From a bacterium (GTDB taxonomy: Bacteria; Planctomycetota; B15-G4; JADJEK01): a stretch of DNA of 10,095 nucleotides. Position 1 is the first letter of the stretch. Every line of letters starts with the position of its first letter. The position numbers were made by a program, and so were the translations under genes. The stretch is from assembly GCA_030428825.1 (NCBI GenBank), contig JAUIEL010000204.1, positions 1 through 10,095 on the forward strand, in the 5' to 3' direction. This document shows, piece by piece, positions 1 to 7,253 of the stretch. Under the pieces are notes generated by a model. That model ran no database searches, was not told where the DNA came from, and worked only from the letters and a program-made list of their open reading frames with translations.

Positions 1-466
1 CCTGCTTCCCCATCAGGTCGTCGTCCTCGCCGTGCATCACGACGGTCCCGGTCTGCTCGTCCTTCTTGCCGCGGCCGGTGACCGAGTAGGTGCTGCTCTC
101 GTCGAACCCGACGACCACGAAGTCGCCGTGCCGCCGGTCGAACCCGATCATGCCGAGGCTCTCCCCCAGCGGCCCCTTCGACTCCTGCTTCAGCCAGCGA
201 CCGCCGAGGATCATCTCCGCGGTCATCGTCCCCTTCGCGGTCGTCGCCGGCGCGCCGGGCATCTGGCGCATCGTGTAGGTGATCTCCCAGTCCCCCTCGA
301 GCTCCTCCAGCCAGGCGTGCTCGTCGCCGGGCTGGGCGGCCTCCATCATCTTCATCATCAGCTCCTGCATCTTCGCCGGGTCGACCCCCTCCTGGGAGTC
401 GAGGCGGCCGGCGGCGAAGCCGAGGGCGAGCAGGACGGCGGCGAGGATCGTGAGGCGGGTCCGCAT
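1..466 (-). CDS. Secreted DUF1579-family protein (C-terminus cut by window edge)
   Basis: The first 155 residues are visible and the gene continues past base 1. The N-terminus looks like a Sec signal peptide: MRTR, then a hydrophobic run at residues 5-19 ending near A-A-G (18-20). A Met-rich helix-like stretch follows (M33, M37, M38, M40, M41). From about residue 51 the pattern fits DUF1579: 'WLEELEGDW' (52-60), 'MILGGRWL' (85-92), and a G-x-x-G-F-D-like segment near 105-110 followed by beta strands ('FVVVGFDES', 116-124). DUF1579 proteins are small beta-rich proteins of unknown function, commonly exported in Planctomycetota and Acidobacteria. The ATG at 466 is preceded by GGAG (476-479, minus strand) with 9-base spacing. 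It lies 33 bases downstream of the membrane-protein gene on the same strand, so the two are probably one transcript. The family call rests on motif recall; the frame and signal peptide are clear. Confidence 0.8.
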   Translation of the reverse strand, partial: MRTRLTILAAVLLALGFAAGRLDSQEGVDPAKMQELMMKMMEAAQPGDEHAWLEELEGDWEITYTMRQMPGAPATTAKGTMTAEMILGGRWLKQESKGPLGESLGMIGFDRRHGDFVVVGFDESSTYSVTGRGKKDEQTGTVVMHGEDDDLMGKQ

Positions 467-499
467 GGTCGTGGTCTCCGATGGTGAAGAGAGAGGGGT

Positions 500-1063
500 T
501 CAGGCGCTCGCGCCGCGCGGGCGGCCGAACCGCCGCGGGAGGACGACGAGCAGATGGATCCAGAGGAACGTCCACAGGAAGCCGGCGATCGTCGTCATGA
601 GCCCGACGAGGAGCCCGGTCCCGAGCTTGCCGGCCGGGGTCGCCGCGATCGGCGCCGACCGCTCCTTCGGGACGACCTCGCCCGCCGCCTCGAGCCGCGC
701 CGCCTCCTCCGGGGAGACCGGGGGCTGGAAGCGCCCGTGCGTCCACCCCTGGAACTGCGCCGTCGTGTAGGTGACGGTGTTCGGCACGCACCAGCCGAGG
801 ACGGCGAGCAGGAGAGCGGACAGGGCGAGCTTGCCGTAGCGCAGGCCGTCGAACGTCCCCCGGATCGCCGCGACGACCAAGAGGACGAACGAGACGTAGT
901 AGACGCCGATCGAACCCTGCCAGCGGATCCCAGCGAACTCGAAGGCGATCGGGTCCTCCGCCTCGCGGAACTCGAGGCCGAGCTTGATCGCCGCCACGAT
1001 CCAGAGGATCCAGACGATCCACCGGACGCGGCTCCAGAGCGAACGTGGGGTTTCTTCCGACAT
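500..1063 (-). CDS. Hypothetical four-helix membrane protein
   Basis: This 187-residue protein is not one I recognise. Four hydrophobic segments are visible: about residues 15-31 (Trp/Ile-rich, 'WIVWILWIVAAIKLGL'), 51-68, 77-93 and 147-175. A polar loop at roughly 94-146 contains a Pro/Glu/Ala-rich stretch ('PPVSPEEAARLEAAGEV', 114-130). The C-terminal tail is basic (PRRFGRPRG), which suggests it lies in the cytoplasm. The ATG at 1063 has GGAG at 1071-1074 (minus strand) spaced 7 bases, so the start is well supported. The stop is TGA. It is the first gene of a leftward pair with the DUF1579 gene and is divergent from moaA. No catalytic motif is visible; the loop between helices 3 and 4 could face the periplasm, but that is inference. 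The gene itself is confident, its function unknown. Confidence 0.8.
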   Translation of the reverse strand: MSEETPRSLWSRVRWIVWILWIVAAIKLGLEFREAEDPIAFEFAGIRWQGSIGVYYVSFVLLVVAAIRGTFDGLRYGKLALSALLLAVLGWCVPNTVTYTTAQFQGWTHGRFQPPVSPEEAARLEAAGEVVPKERSAPIAATPAGKLGTGLLVGLMTTIAGFLWTFLWIHLLVVLPRRFGRPRGASA

Positions 1064-1092
1064 CGGACGACTCCGCCTCTCGAGGGCGCGCG

Positions 1093-1098
1093 ATGGTA
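1093..1098 (-). promoter_or_regulatory. Candidate -10 element for the leftward membrane-protein/DUF1579 pair
   Basis: On the minus strand this reads TACCAT, fitting the TAnnnT pattern of a sigma-70 -10 box in otherwise GC-rich DNA. Transcription would begin around base 1086, giving a leader of about 23 bases that includes the GGAG ribosome site at 1071-1074. I see no convincing -35 at 16-18 bases spacing, so this is a weak prediction. Confidence 0.3.
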
Positions 1099-1122
1099 GC
1101 GACTCCGACCCCGCGCGTCGTC

Positions 1123-1128
1123 TACGAT
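1123..1128 (+). promoter_or_regulatory. Candidate -10 element for moaA, possibly giving a leaderless transcript
   Basis: TACGAT matches TAnnnT and ends six bases before the moaA ATG at 1135, so transcription would start at or next to the start codon. No good Shine-Dalgarno stands before 1135 (only a TTGGGGC), which agrees with a leaderless mRNA. A partial -35 (GCGACT, 1099-1104) lies 18 bases upstream. It sits divergent from and does not overlap the leftward candidate at 1093-1098. The reading depends on 1135 being the true start. Confidence 0.35.
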
Positions 1129-1134
1129 TGGGGC

Positions 1135-2169
1135 ATGTCCCGTCCCGACCGCCACGGCCGTCCCCTGCGGAACCTCCGCCTCTCCGTCACCGATCGGTGC
1201 AACCTCCGGTGCGCGTACTGCATGCCGGAGCAGGAGTACACGTGGCTGCCGAAGCCGGACATCCTCACGTTCGACGAGATCGAACGGCTGGTCCGGATCT
1301 TCGTCGGGGTCGGCGTCGACAAGGTCCGCTTCACCGGCGGCGAGCCGCTCCTCCGCCAGGAGCTCCCGGTCCTGGTCGAACGCGTCGCGCGGACGCCCGG
1401 GCTGCGCGACGTCGCGATGACGACCAACGGGATCCTCCTCGCCGACGCCGCGGACGACCTGAAGCGGGCCGGCCTGCATCGGGTCACGGTCAGCCTCGAC
1501 ACGCTCCGGGAGGATCGCTTCCGCGCGCTCACGCGCCGCGGCGGCGTCGACCGCGTCCTCGCGGGGATCGCCTCGCTCGCCCGCGCCGGGTTCCGCGGCA
1601 CGCGGATCGACACCGTCGTGATGCGCGGCGTGAACGACGACGAGCTGCTGGACCTCCTCGACACGGCGGCGGAGCACGACGCCGAGCTGCGGTTCATCGA
1701 GTACATGGACGTCGGCGGCGCGACCGGCTGGTCGATGGAACAGGTGGTGCCGAGGGACGAGATCCTCGCGCGGCTCGCCGACGCCCGCGGGCCGGTCGAG
1801 CCGCTCCCCGCCGCGGACGCGACCGAGGCCGCGGCGCCGGCCGAGCGGTTCCGCCTCGCGGACGGCCGCGCCTTCGGCGTGATCGCGTCGACCACCGCGC
1901 CGTTCTGCGCGCGCTGCGACCGGAGCCGCCTGACCGCGGACGGCCACTGGTACCTCTGCCTCTACGCCCGCCTCGGAGTCGACCTGAAGGGGCCGCTCCG
2001 CGCCGGCGCCACGGACGACGAGCTGCGCGAGCGGCTCGAACGGACGTGGGCCGGCCGCGACGACCGCGGGGCGGAGGAGCGGCTCCGGGCCGAGACCCGC
2101 GCCGCGCTCGTGGCGCGCGACGACCTGCGCGACGACCCGCGACTCGAGATGCACACCCGGGGAGGATGA
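1135..2169 (+). CDS. moaA: GTP 3',8-cyclase MoaA (molybdenum cofactor synthesis)
   Basis: This radical-SAM enzyme of the cytoplasm converts GTP to 3',8-cyclo-7,8-dihydro-GTP, the first committed step of molybdopterin formation (with MoaC). The 344-residue length is usual. The N-terminal cluster motif is CNLRCAYC (C22, C26, C29), preceded by 'LRLSVTDR', with R15 matching the functional N-terminal Arg of S. aureus MoaA. 'FTGGEPLLR' (66-74) is the SAM-binding GGE region. The second 4Fe-4S site is C258, C261 and C275, with GTP-contacting R263 and R265 in 'CDRSRLTADG'. The protein ends in the conserved Gly-Gly. The start at 1135 is chosen because it gives the family's typical N-terminus; an in-frame ATG at 1093 has a GAGG seven bases upstream and would add 14 atypical residues. 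No other moa or mog gene is in the window. It overlaps nothing, but its last codons carry the ribosome site of the kinase gene. Confidence 0.95.
   Translation: MSRPDRHGRPLRNLRLSVTDRCNLRCAYCMPEQEYTWLPKPDILTFDEIERLVRIFVGVGVDKVRFTGGEPLLRQELPVLVERVARTPGLRDVAMTTNGILLADAADDLKRAGLHRVTVSLDTLREDRFRALTRRGGVDRVLAGIASLARAGFRGTRIDTVVMRGVNDDELLDLLDTAAEHDAELRFIEYMDVGGATGWSMEQVVPRDEILARLADARGPVEPLPAADATEAAAPAERFRLADGRAFGVIASTTAPFCARCDRSRLTADGHWYLCLYARLGVDLKGPLRAGATDDELRERLERTWAGRDDRGAEERLRAETRAALVARDDLRDDPRLEMHTRGG
2161..2166 (+). promoter_or_regulatory. Shine-Dalgarno for the kinase gene, inside the moaA Gly-Gly codons
   Basis: GGAGGA is a strong anti-16S match six bases before the GTG at 2173. The same six bases are the two GGA codons for MoaA's C-terminal Gly-Gly, just before its TGA. 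The site decides the GTG start of the kinase and implies translational coupling. The ATG overlapping it at 2166 is in another frame and has no such site. Confidence 0.8.
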
Positions 2170-2172
2170 CCC

Positions 2173-5100
2173 GTGGAAGAGCGCCCGGCGCCGGAGAGAT
2201 CGCCGCGGTGCCTCGGACCGTACGAGCTGCGGCGGGAGCTCGGTCGCGGGGCGATGGGGATCGTCTACGAGGCGTGGCACGAACGGCTCGACCGGATCGT
2301 GGCGTTGAAGGTCGTCGCCGCGGGGCGGCTGGCGTCCGAGGACGAGCTCCGCCGGTTCCGGACCGAGGCGCGGGCGGCGAGCCGGCTGCGCCACCCGTCG
2401 ATCGTCCCGGTCCACGACGTCGGCGAGGACGGCGGTCACCACTACCTCGTCATGGCGCGGATCCGCGGCCCGTCGCTGGCGGCCCGGCTGAAGGACGGCC
2501 CCTTGCCGCCGCGCCAGGCGGCGGGGATCGTCCGGCGGCTCGCGGCGGCGCTCGAGTACGCCCACGGCGAAGGGGTGATCCACCGGGACGTCAAGCCGGC
2601 CAACGTCCTCCTCGACCAGGACGGCACCCCGCTGCTGACCGACTTCGGCCTCGCGCGCACCCACGACGACGAGTCGAGCCTGACCGTCGACGGCCAGCCG
2701 ATCGGCTCTCCGGCGTACATGGCGCCCGAACAGGCCGCGGGCGACGCCGACCGGATCGGCCCCGAGACCGACGTCCACGCGCTCGGCGCGGTCCTCTACG
2801 CGCTGCTGACCGGCCGTCCGCCGTTCGCGGCGCAGACGGCGGTCGCCGCCCTCCAGATGGTCCGCGAGCGGCCGCCGATCGCCCCGCGGACCCTCGACCC
2901 GAGCATCCCGGTCGACCTCGAGACGATCGCCACGAAGGCGCTCCGGAAGGAGCCCGAACGCCGCTACGACAGCGCCCGCTCCCTCGCCGACGACCTCGAC
3001 CGATGGCTCGCCGGCGTGCCGATCCGCGCGCGGCCGGTCGGCCTCCTCGAGCGGACGCTCCTCGCCGCGCGGCGGCGCCCGCGGGTCGCGGCGCTGATCG
3101 TCGCGTTCGTCCTCCTCGCCGTCGGGGCGACGGTGACGGTGACCCTGAGCTACCTCACCACGCGCTCGGCGCTCGAGCAGTCGGAGTCGGACCGGCAGCT
3201 CCGACGGGAAGATCGGGTCTCCGCGCTCTTCGTCGTCGAGGCGGACGCGTTCCCCAGCCACCTCGAGGCGCTCCTCGCCGACGGCGACCGCCGCGTCGAC
3301 GCGCTGCTCCGCGAGCGGCTCGACGCGGCGGACGACCCGCGGGACCGGTTCCGCGCCCGCCTGGCGCTCCTCGCCCGAGCGCCGGAGTCGATCGCGGACG
3401 AGGACGCGACGCTGTTCGACGCCGCGCCGGACGCGTTCGAACGTCAGGCGGCGGTCGCGGTCGCCCGGCGCGCCGTCGCGGGCGTCTCCGGCGCCGTGGC
3501 GGCGCCGTTCCTCGCGTCGGTCGAGCGCCGCGTCCTCGGCTCGGACGAAGCCGGGCCCCGTCGCGCGCGCGACCTCGCGCTCGGCTTCGCGTTCGGAGTC
3601 GGGGCCCCGGAGCACGCCGAGGATCTCGACGTCCTCGCCGCGTGGCTCGCCGACGTCGACCCGTACGAGCTGAGAGCGTACGGATTCCTCCTCGAGCCGA
3701 CCCCGATCGCGCTCCGGCGCGCCCTGGCCCTGCCCGTGCGGAGCGACGACGGCCTGCGCCGGCGGCGGTCGACCTCCCTCCTCTGCCGTTCGTTCGCGAC
3801 CGACCCCTCGCCGACGCTCGAGCTGGTGGGCCACCTCGACTCCGAGTCGCTCGCGTTGGTCGCGGACACGATCGCCACGCTCCCGGAGGGGAACGCTCTC
3901 GACGCGCGCCTCCGGGAGGCGGTCGAGGCGCCGGCGCCACGGCGCGCCGGACCGGATCCGGCGCCGGCGGCGTCGGTCCTCGAGCGGGTCGAGTCGTTCG
4001 GAGGCGCGGCGGGCCCCGTGGCGGCGCTGGCGCTCTCCGTCCCTCCCGAGCTCCTCCGACGGACGCTCGACGAGGTGACCGACCTCGGCTACCGACCGAC
4101 GCGCCTCCGACCGCGGCACGTCGAGGGAGCCCTCCGGTTCTCCGTGGCGTGGACCCGGGACGATCGACGGTCCGCGTGGGCCGTCGACCTGGCGTGCGGG
4201 GAGGTCACCGAGCGGGGGAGGGACCGGCCGCTCCTCCCGATCGACGTGGCGTCGTACCGGACCGACGACGGGCTCCGGATCGCGACGCTCTCCGGTCCGC
4301 GTCCGCCCGGGGTCGTGGACACGGCCCTTCTCGCCGGCGTGTCCATGGACGACTACCCGGCCGCCGAGCGAGATCTCCGACTCCGCGGGTTCGTGCCGAC
4401 GCGGTTCCACTTCGACGGCGGCGACCCCGCGAACCCTCGGTTCTCGTTCGTGTTCGGGCTCCACGACGAGTCGCCGATCCCGACGCACGTGAACTTCGCG
4501 CTCGACGTCGACCCCGCGGCCGATCTCGTCCCCGGCTTCTCGATCGTCGACGCCGCGATCGCGCGGCCGGACGGCGGCCCGCCGGTCGGCTCCGGCCTGT
4601 TCGCGCCCGCCGGTCCCGAGGAGACCCGGTGGCTCGCCGCTCCGGACGACCGGACGTTCCTCGAGCGGGTCCGCCCGTTCCTCGACGAGGGGTTCGACGT
4701 GCGCGCCCTCTCGGTCGAGGTCGACGGGCGGGGCGGGCCGGTGGCGGTCCTCTCACGGCCGACGCCGACGGCCGAACAGATCGTCGCCCGCGACCGTCGC
4801 GCCGCCGAGGCGGCGACGCTGCTCGCCCGCCGCGGCGACCTCGGGCCGGCGCTCGAGCGGCTCGCCGATCTCGATCGGCCGGGGGCCCGCGCCCACCTGA
4901 CCGTCCTCCTCCCCGCCTCCGGCCTGCCGCCGGACGGTCTGGTCGCCGCCCTCCAGGAGGCGACGCCGCCGCTCGCGCGCGCGCTCCTCCTGACGCTCGG
5001 GAGGATCTCCGCCCGGACGCTCGCGCCGGCGCCCCGGGCGCGGCTGCGGGCGGCGGCCGCCGCCTTCCTCGAGCACGACGACCCGGGGGTCCGCGGCGCC

Positions 5101-5970
5101 GCCGGCTGGGCGCTGGCCGCGTCCGGGGCCGGTCCGGAGCTCCCCGCCGACGCCGGAGCGGACGCGCCGAACGGCCACCGCATGGTCGCGCTCCGGCCGG
5201 ACGGACCGTTCCTCATGGGGTCGAATCGGGTCGACCCGTACTACGGCGAGGGGGAGGAACCGCACCTCGTCCGGCTCCGGGGGGCGTTCGAGATCGCGGA
5301 CTGCGAGACGACGTTCGGTCAGCTCGGCCGCTTCTACGCCGAGCGGCCCGAGTTCGACCGCGGCGTCCGGGGCGACGCCGACCACCCGGCGGAGCGCGTC
5401 GACTGGCTGCAGGCGATCGCGTACTGCCGGTGGTTGAGCGACCGGGAGGGGATCCCCGAGGAGGAGATGTGCTTCCCGTCCCTCGACGAACTGGCGCGCT
5501 TCGTGGACGACGAGGCGGCGCTCCTGACGAACCTCGAACTGCCGGACGACATCCTCGACCGGCGCGGCTACCGGCTCCCGACCGAGGCCGAGTGGGAGTA
5601 CGCGGCGCGCGGCGGCACTCCGGGGCCGCGGTGGTTCGGGTACGACGACCGCCTGCTCGGCGCCTTCGCGACCTGCCGCGCCTCCGGCGGCCGTCTCCGT
5701 CGCGTCCGCACGGCGCCTCCGAACGACCACGGCCTGTTCGACACGATCGGCGGGGTGTTCGAGTGGTGCCTCGGCCCGGTCTACGATCCGCGGGGAGTCC
5801 CCGGCGTCGTGACCGACCGGATCCACGAACTCGGCACGACGCAGTTCGTGGTCCGGGGCGGCTCGTACGACCTCTCCCCTCGCCGCCAACGCGTCTGCGA
5901 GCGGCTCTCCGCCGAGCCGCTCCGGACCGGCCCCGGCCTCGGGTTCCGCGTCGCCCGCTCGCTCCGCTGA
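2173..5970 (+). CDS. Membrane Ser/Thr protein kinase with helical repeats, GY-R-P tandem repeats and C-terminal SUMF1 domain
   Basis: This 1265-residue protein has several domains. A complete Hanks-type kinase spans about residues 16-280: G-loop GRGAMGIV (24-31), K46, alphaC E65, HRD (137-139) with KPAN (141-144), DFG (157-159) and APE (184-186). All catalytic residues are present. The linker 'RWLAGVPIRARPVG' and one transmembrane helix (about 305-327) follow, so the kinase is cytoplasmic and the rest probably extracytoplasmic. Residues 330-610 are helical, HEAT/armadillo-like. Three degenerate repeats with a G-Y/F-x-P-like core lie at about 620-690, 720-800 and 828-872 (GYRPT 639-643, GFVPT 739-743, GFDVR 840-844) and resemble 'bacterial tandem repeat domain 1'. 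Another helical stretch (about 875-990) leads to a SUMF1/FGE-type fold (1001-1262; FLMGSN 1013-1018, 'YRLPTEAEWEYAARGG', 'RGGSY' 1228-1232). L1234 and Q1239 stand where FGE has its two catalytic cysteines, so formylglycine-generating activity is unlikely. This architecture is typical of Planctomycetota; the signal sensed and the substrates are unknown. Confidence 0.93.
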   Translation: MEERPAPERSPRCLGPYELRRELGRGAMGIVYEAWHERLDRIVALKVVAAGRLASEDELRRFRTEARAASRLRHPSIVPVHDVGEDGGHHYLVMARIRGPSLAARLKDGPLPPRQAAGIVRRLAAALEYAHGEGVIHRDVKPANVLLDQDGTPLLTDFGLARTHDDESSLTVDGQPIGSPAYMAPEQAAGDADRIGPETDVHALGAVLYALLTGRPPFAAQTAVAALQMVRERPPIAPRTLDPSIPVDLETIATKALRKEPERRYDSARSLADDLDRWLAGVPIRARPVGLLERTLLAARRRPRVAALIVAFVLLAVGATVTVTLSYLTTRSALEQSESDRQLRREDRVSALFVVEADAFPSHLEALLADGDRRVDALLRERLDAADDPRDRFRARLALLARAPESIADEDATLFDAAPDAFERQAAVAVARRAVAGVSGAVAAPFLASVERRVLGSDEAGPRRARDLALGFAFGVGAPEHAEDLDVLAAWLADVDPYELRAYGFLLEPTPIALRRALALPVRSDDGLRRRRSTSLLCRSFATDPSPTLELVGHLDSESLALVADTIATLPEGNALDARLREAVEAPAPRRAGPDPAPAASVLERVESFGGAAGPVAALALSVPPELLRRTLDEVTDLGYRPTRLRPRHVEGALRFSVAWTRDDRRSAWAVDLACGEVTERGRDRPLLPIDVASYRTDDGLRIATLSGPRPPGVVDTALLAGVSMDDYPAAERDLRLRGFVPTRFHFDGGDPANPRFSFVFGLHDESPIPTHVNFALDVDPAADLVPGFSIVDAAIARPDGGPPVGSGLFAPAGPEETRWLAAPDDRTFLERVRPFLDEGFDVRALSVEVDGRGGPVAVLSRPTPTAEQIVARDRRAAEAATLLARRGDLGPALERLADLDRPGARAHLTVLLPASGLPPDGLVAALQEATPPLARALLLTLGRISARTLAPAPRARLRAAAAAFLEHDDPGVRGAAGWALAASGAGPELPADAGADAPNGHRMVALRPDGPFLMGSNRVDPYYGEGEEPHLVRLRGAFEIADCETTFGQLGRFYAERPEFDRGVRGDADHPAERVDWLQAIAYCRWLSDREGIPEEEMCFPSLDELARFVDDEAALLTNLELPDDILDRRGYRLPTEAEWEYAARGGTPGPRWFGYDDRLLGAFATCRASGGRLRRVRTAPPNDHGLFDTIGGVFEWCLGPVYDPRGVPGVVTDRIHELGTTQFVVRGGSYDLSPRRQRVCERLSAEPLRTGPGLGFRVARSLR

Positions 5971-5974
5971 CGCA

Positions 5975-5984
5975 CTCGGCCGAG
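5975..5984. other. 10-base perfect palindrome in the convergent gap
   Basis: CTCGGCCGAG fills most of the 15 bases between the kinase stop and the histidine kinase stop. It has no loop and no T tract on either side, so it is not a recognisable intrinsic terminator. It could be a protein-binding site, or chance in GC-rich DNA. Confidence 0.25.
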
Positions 5985-5985
5985 G

Positions 5986-7239
5986 TCACTCCCCCGCCCG
6001 CAGCGGCGGCAGGAAGACCGTCGTCGTGGTCCCCTCCCCGATCGCCGTCCTGACGGTCAGCCCGCCGCCGTGCCGCCGCACCACGCCGAGCACGACGGCG
6101 AGGCCGAGCCCCCGACCGTTCGCCTTCGTGGTGAAGAACGGATCGAACGCCGCGGTGACCGACCCCGGATCCATCCCGGCGCCCCGGTCCTCGACCTCGA
6201 TCACGACGAACTCCCCTTCGTGCGACGGCGCGACGACGTCGATCCGCCCCGCCGCTTCGCCCGGCCAGGTCCGGACGTCGGTCCGAAGGATCACCTCTCC
6301 GGCCCCGTTCGCGTACGACTCCGAGGCGTTCACGACGAGGTTCAACGCGATCTGCCGCAGCTGGACCGGGTCGGCCTCCACCGGCGGGAGCCGATCGGTC
6401 CCGTGCTCGGCCCGGAGGCCCGGCGCGCGCACGCGGAGCAGCCGCACCATCTCGTCGGCCAGCTCGCGGACGTCGACCTCCTCGACCGACACCACGCCCT
6501 TCCCGGCGTAGCTGAGCATCTTCTTCGCCAGGTCCGAACCGCGCAGCGCCGCGACCTCGATCTGTTCGACCAGCTCGCGGAGCGGGGAGTCCTCGGGGAG
6601 CCTCGCCCTCACCACGTCCGCCTGCCCGGAGATCCCGTGGAGGAGGTTGTTGAAGTCGTGCGCCACGCCCCCGGCGAGGAGGGCGAGGCTCTCGATCCGC
6701 TGCGTCTCCCGGACGCGGTCCTCGAGCCGTCGCTGCTCGGAGACGTCCGACAGCGTTCCGACGATGCGCGCGACCGCGCCGGTCGGCTCGGTCAGGGCGA
6801 CCGCCTGCGCGAGGATCCACCGCGTCGCCTCGCCATCTCGGCACCGGAACGGCTCGGCGAAGTCGCGCCCCTCCGTCGCGGTCCGGCGCCACGCCGCGCG
6901 GACGTGTTCGCGGTCGTCCGGGTGGACCGCCTCGATCCACCCGACACCCCGCGCGGACGCGCGGTCGACCCCGAGGAGCGCCGACGCCCGCTCGCTGAGG
7001 TAGACGACGTTCCCGTCCGCGTCCGCCTCGACGAACCCGACCGGCGCGGCGCGAGCGAGATCCTCGAAACGATCGCGGCTCGCCTCGACGGCGGAGTCCG
7101 CCTCCGCGGAGACGCGCCGCAGCTCGGCCGCCAGCCGGTCCCCCCGCGCCCGTTCGGCGGACCGGGACCGCCGGGCCCGGTACGCCACGAGCGCGGCCGC
7201 CGCGGCGACGGCACCGAGGCCGACCTCGAGCATGTTCAA
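5986..7239 (-). CDS. PAS-domain sensor histidine kinase (orphan)
   Basis: This 417-residue kinase would autophosphorylate on His and pass the phosphate to a response regulator, none of which is in the window. One N-terminal membrane helix (about 5-20) is followed by basic residues and a short coiled-coil-like stretch (about 28-56), which places the remainder in the cytoplasm. A PAS/PAC unit of PAS_3 type spans about 57-170 ('VHPDDREHV' 105-113, 'GTLSDVSEQRRLEDR' 161-175). The H-box is 'GGVAHDFNNLL' (190-200, phospho-acceptor H194), typical of the HDFNN subgroup. The ATPase domain has an N-box (N300, N304), DRGAGM (351-356), F-box FDPFFTTK (365-372) and GRGLGL (375-380), so it looks active. 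There is no receiver domain. The TTG start is chosen because GGGAGGA (7247-7253, minus strand) lies 7 bases upstream; the ATG two codons later (7233) would be 13 bases away. It lies 46 bases downstream of the propeller gene, so co-transcription is likely. Confidence 0.92.
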   Translation of the reverse strand: MNMLEVGLGAVAAAAALVAYRARRSRSAERARGDRLAAELRRVSAEADSAVEASRDRFEDLARAAPVGFVEADADGNVVYLSERASALLGVDRASARGVGWIEAVHPDDREHVRAAWRRTATEGRDFAEPFRCRDGEATRWILAQAVALTEPTGAVARIVGTLSDVSEQRRLEDRVRETQRIESLALLAGGVAHDFNNLLHGISGQADVVRARLPEDSPLRELVEQIEVAALRGSDLAKKMLSYAGKGVVSVEEVDVRELADEMVRLLRVRAPGLRAEHGTDRLPPVEADPVQLRQIALNLVVNASESYANGAGEVILRTDVRTWPGEAAGRIDVVAPSHEGEFVVIEVEDRGAGMDPGSVTAAFDPFFTTKANGRGLGLAVVLGVVRRHGGGLTVRTAIGEGTTTTVFLPPLRAGE

Positions 7240-7246
7240 CGCCCGA

Positions 7247-7253
7247 TCCTCCC
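7247..7253 (-). promoter_or_regulatory. Shine-Dalgarno selecting a TTG start for the histidine kinase
   Basis: On the minus strand this reads GGGAGGA, seven bases before TTG at 7239 and thirteen before ATG at 7233. The spacing favours the rare TTG start codon, although translation from the ATG would lose only two residues. Confidence 0.6.

Noticed and set aside
1045..1134. Longer MoaA N-termini starting at 1045 or 1093
   Set aside because: 1045 would run into the divergent gene. 1093 has a modest GAGG but adds residues absent from typical MoaA and would put the likely -10 box inside the gene. It cannot be fully excluded.
595..4488. A 1297-codon open frame on the minus strand, antisense to moaA and the kinase
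   Set aside because: It overlaps two confidently identified genes, reads as low-complexity Arg/Glu/Asp/Val-rich protein and matches no family. Long open shadow frames are expected where AT-rich stop codons are rare.
4753..5889. A 378-codon minus-strand frame in the kinase gene
   Set aside because: It is antisense to the conserved SUMF1 domain, has no recognisable motif and is explained by GC content.
5173..5967. Active formylglycine-generating enzyme or EgtB
   Set aside because: The two FGE catalytic cysteine positions are L1234 and Q1239, and there is no N-terminal DinB-like domain with the EgtB iron-binding histidines.
984..6053. A 1689-codon open frame on the plus strand
   Set aside because: It is another frame of moaA and the kinase, dominated by Arg and Pro, with no domain or start signal of its own.
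5213..6940. A 575-codon minus-strand frame across the convergent junction
   Set aside because: It overlaps the SUMF1 coding region and the histidine kinase in the wrong frame and is Arg/Gly-rich.
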